Of a stretch of DNA of 64,000 nucleotides, positions 63,386 through 64,000 are shown in pieces (the first letter of the stretch is position 1; every line of letters begins with the position of its first letter). The stretch is from assembly GCF_003286085.1 (NCBI RefSeq), contig NW_020825354.1, forward strand, positions 620,001 through 684,000, given 5' to 3'. Origin of the DNA: Drosophila persimilis (lineage: Eukaryota; Arthropoda; Insecta; Diptera; Drosophilidae). A program made the translations under genes and the position numbers. Below the pieces are notes generated by a model that did not search any database, was not told the origin of the DNA, and saw only the letters and a list, made by a program, of their open reading frames with translations.

Positions 63386-63546
63386 TATCCGTTCGCTTAT
63401 GGGAAATTTGTACAGCGAATGTGCAATAAATTACTCTTACGCACAAATTATTTATCTTAAATTGTACCCCTCCACCAAATCTATTAGCCAAACCACATTT
63501 AAGAGCGTATCCGTTCGTTTATGGGACATTTGTGCAACGAATGTGG
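63386..63546. repeat. Two copies of a short inverted-repeat motif
   Basis: At 63386-63420 and 63506-63546 a roughly 35-base motif reads GTATCCGTTCG[C/T]TTATGGG, then a short spacer, then A[G/A]CGAATGTG. The arms TTCGCT/AGCGAA pair in the first copy and TTCGTT/AACGAA in the second. Weaker copies lie at about 12953-12979, 17803-17832, 56646-56685 and 58951-58980. Confidence 0.65.
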
Positions 63547-64000
63547 ACTAGTGGATCATGGGTATAGCACCTGCGCTTCTCAAAATGTCTCATCCTAACA
63601 AATGTTGGGACCTCTACTCTATGTCCAGGATAAACGTTTTCTACGATGCACAAAAGTGTCTCAGATCTCTAGCCCTCCATCAAATATATGCCTATCGAAT
63701 ACTCAAACAACAGATTCAATTTACGAGTGTATGGTATATGACTCAGAAAGCGTTAGGTATTTTTTATTTAATTTCCCCAAACAGGTTCAAAACAGCAGCT
63801 CGGGCGACGAATACTAATCAACCTGCGAAACGGGTTCAATGAAATGGATTTTAATTTGACAGAGATTATCATTTGGTGTTGAAGAATCGCATTAGCATTA
63901 ACATTGACCCCTATTTCGCGCTATCCAGATAAAGAGAGAGAGAACGTGTGAAAAATTTGCAATTATATGATCGATAGTTGTTCCATAGTTCTAGCTAGCT
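63547..64000. other. Noncoding end of window
   Basis: No exon or repeat recognised. Open frames of 70-95 codons overlap one another and have no family resemblance. Confidence 0.45.

Overview
The window reads as a Drosophila genome segment. Coding exons are separated by short introns with GT-AG borders, the noncoding DNA is rich in simple repeats, there are two copies of a DINE-1/mini-me-like repeat with the Drosophila (GTCY)n core, and two neighbouring genes match the fly genes wacky (CG8949) and CG8945, which are X-linked in D. melanogaster. An obscura-group species is my guess; the sequence alone does not prove it. No bacterial genes, tRNAs, rRNAs or CRISPR arrays were seen.

Layout. 1-24.4 kb has no gene I can support. 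It holds simple repeats (including a 35-base poly-G run), a degenerate GATATC-rich block followed by a decayed non-LTR reverse transcriptase (13.6-15.7 kb), another degenerate repeat (17.8-18.2 kb), and a foldback structure with 154-bp arms that match exactly (19.6-20.4 kb). 24.4-31.5 kb, minus strand, is wcy, the WAC homologue, in 14 coding exons; a possible alternative 5' exon lies in its second intron. 31.5-34.5 kb is a promoter-like region shared by wcy and a small two-exon gene of unknown function on the plus strand (34.5-35.2 kb). 36.9-46.9 kb, minus strand, is CG8945, a secreted M14 carboxypeptidase-like protein of about 1,487 residues in six coding exons. Its third intron contains a DINE-1-like element and a complete plus-strand two-exon gene for a two-pass membrane protein (40.2-41.7 kb). 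47-58.5 kb is noncoding, with a GC-rich promoter-like patch, a CAG/CAA-rich possible leader exon, a tandem duplication and palindromes. 58.6-61.5 kb, plus strand, is an AAAP-family amino acid transporter (456 residues). 61.5-64 kb holds its 3' end, a second DINE-1-like copy and a short recurring inverted-repeat motif.

How the parts relate. These are independent eukaryotic genes, not an operon. wcy is a nuclear adaptor linked in other animals to H2B ubiquitination and transcription. CG8945 looks secreted but lacks most of the catalytic residues of its family. The transporter is a membrane protein. The strongest unusual results are the apparently dead carboxypeptidase active site with a threefold Trp-Phe motif, the gene nested in its intron beside a mobile element, the possible second wcy N-terminus, the exact foldback arms, and a dispersed short motif whose two arms change together.
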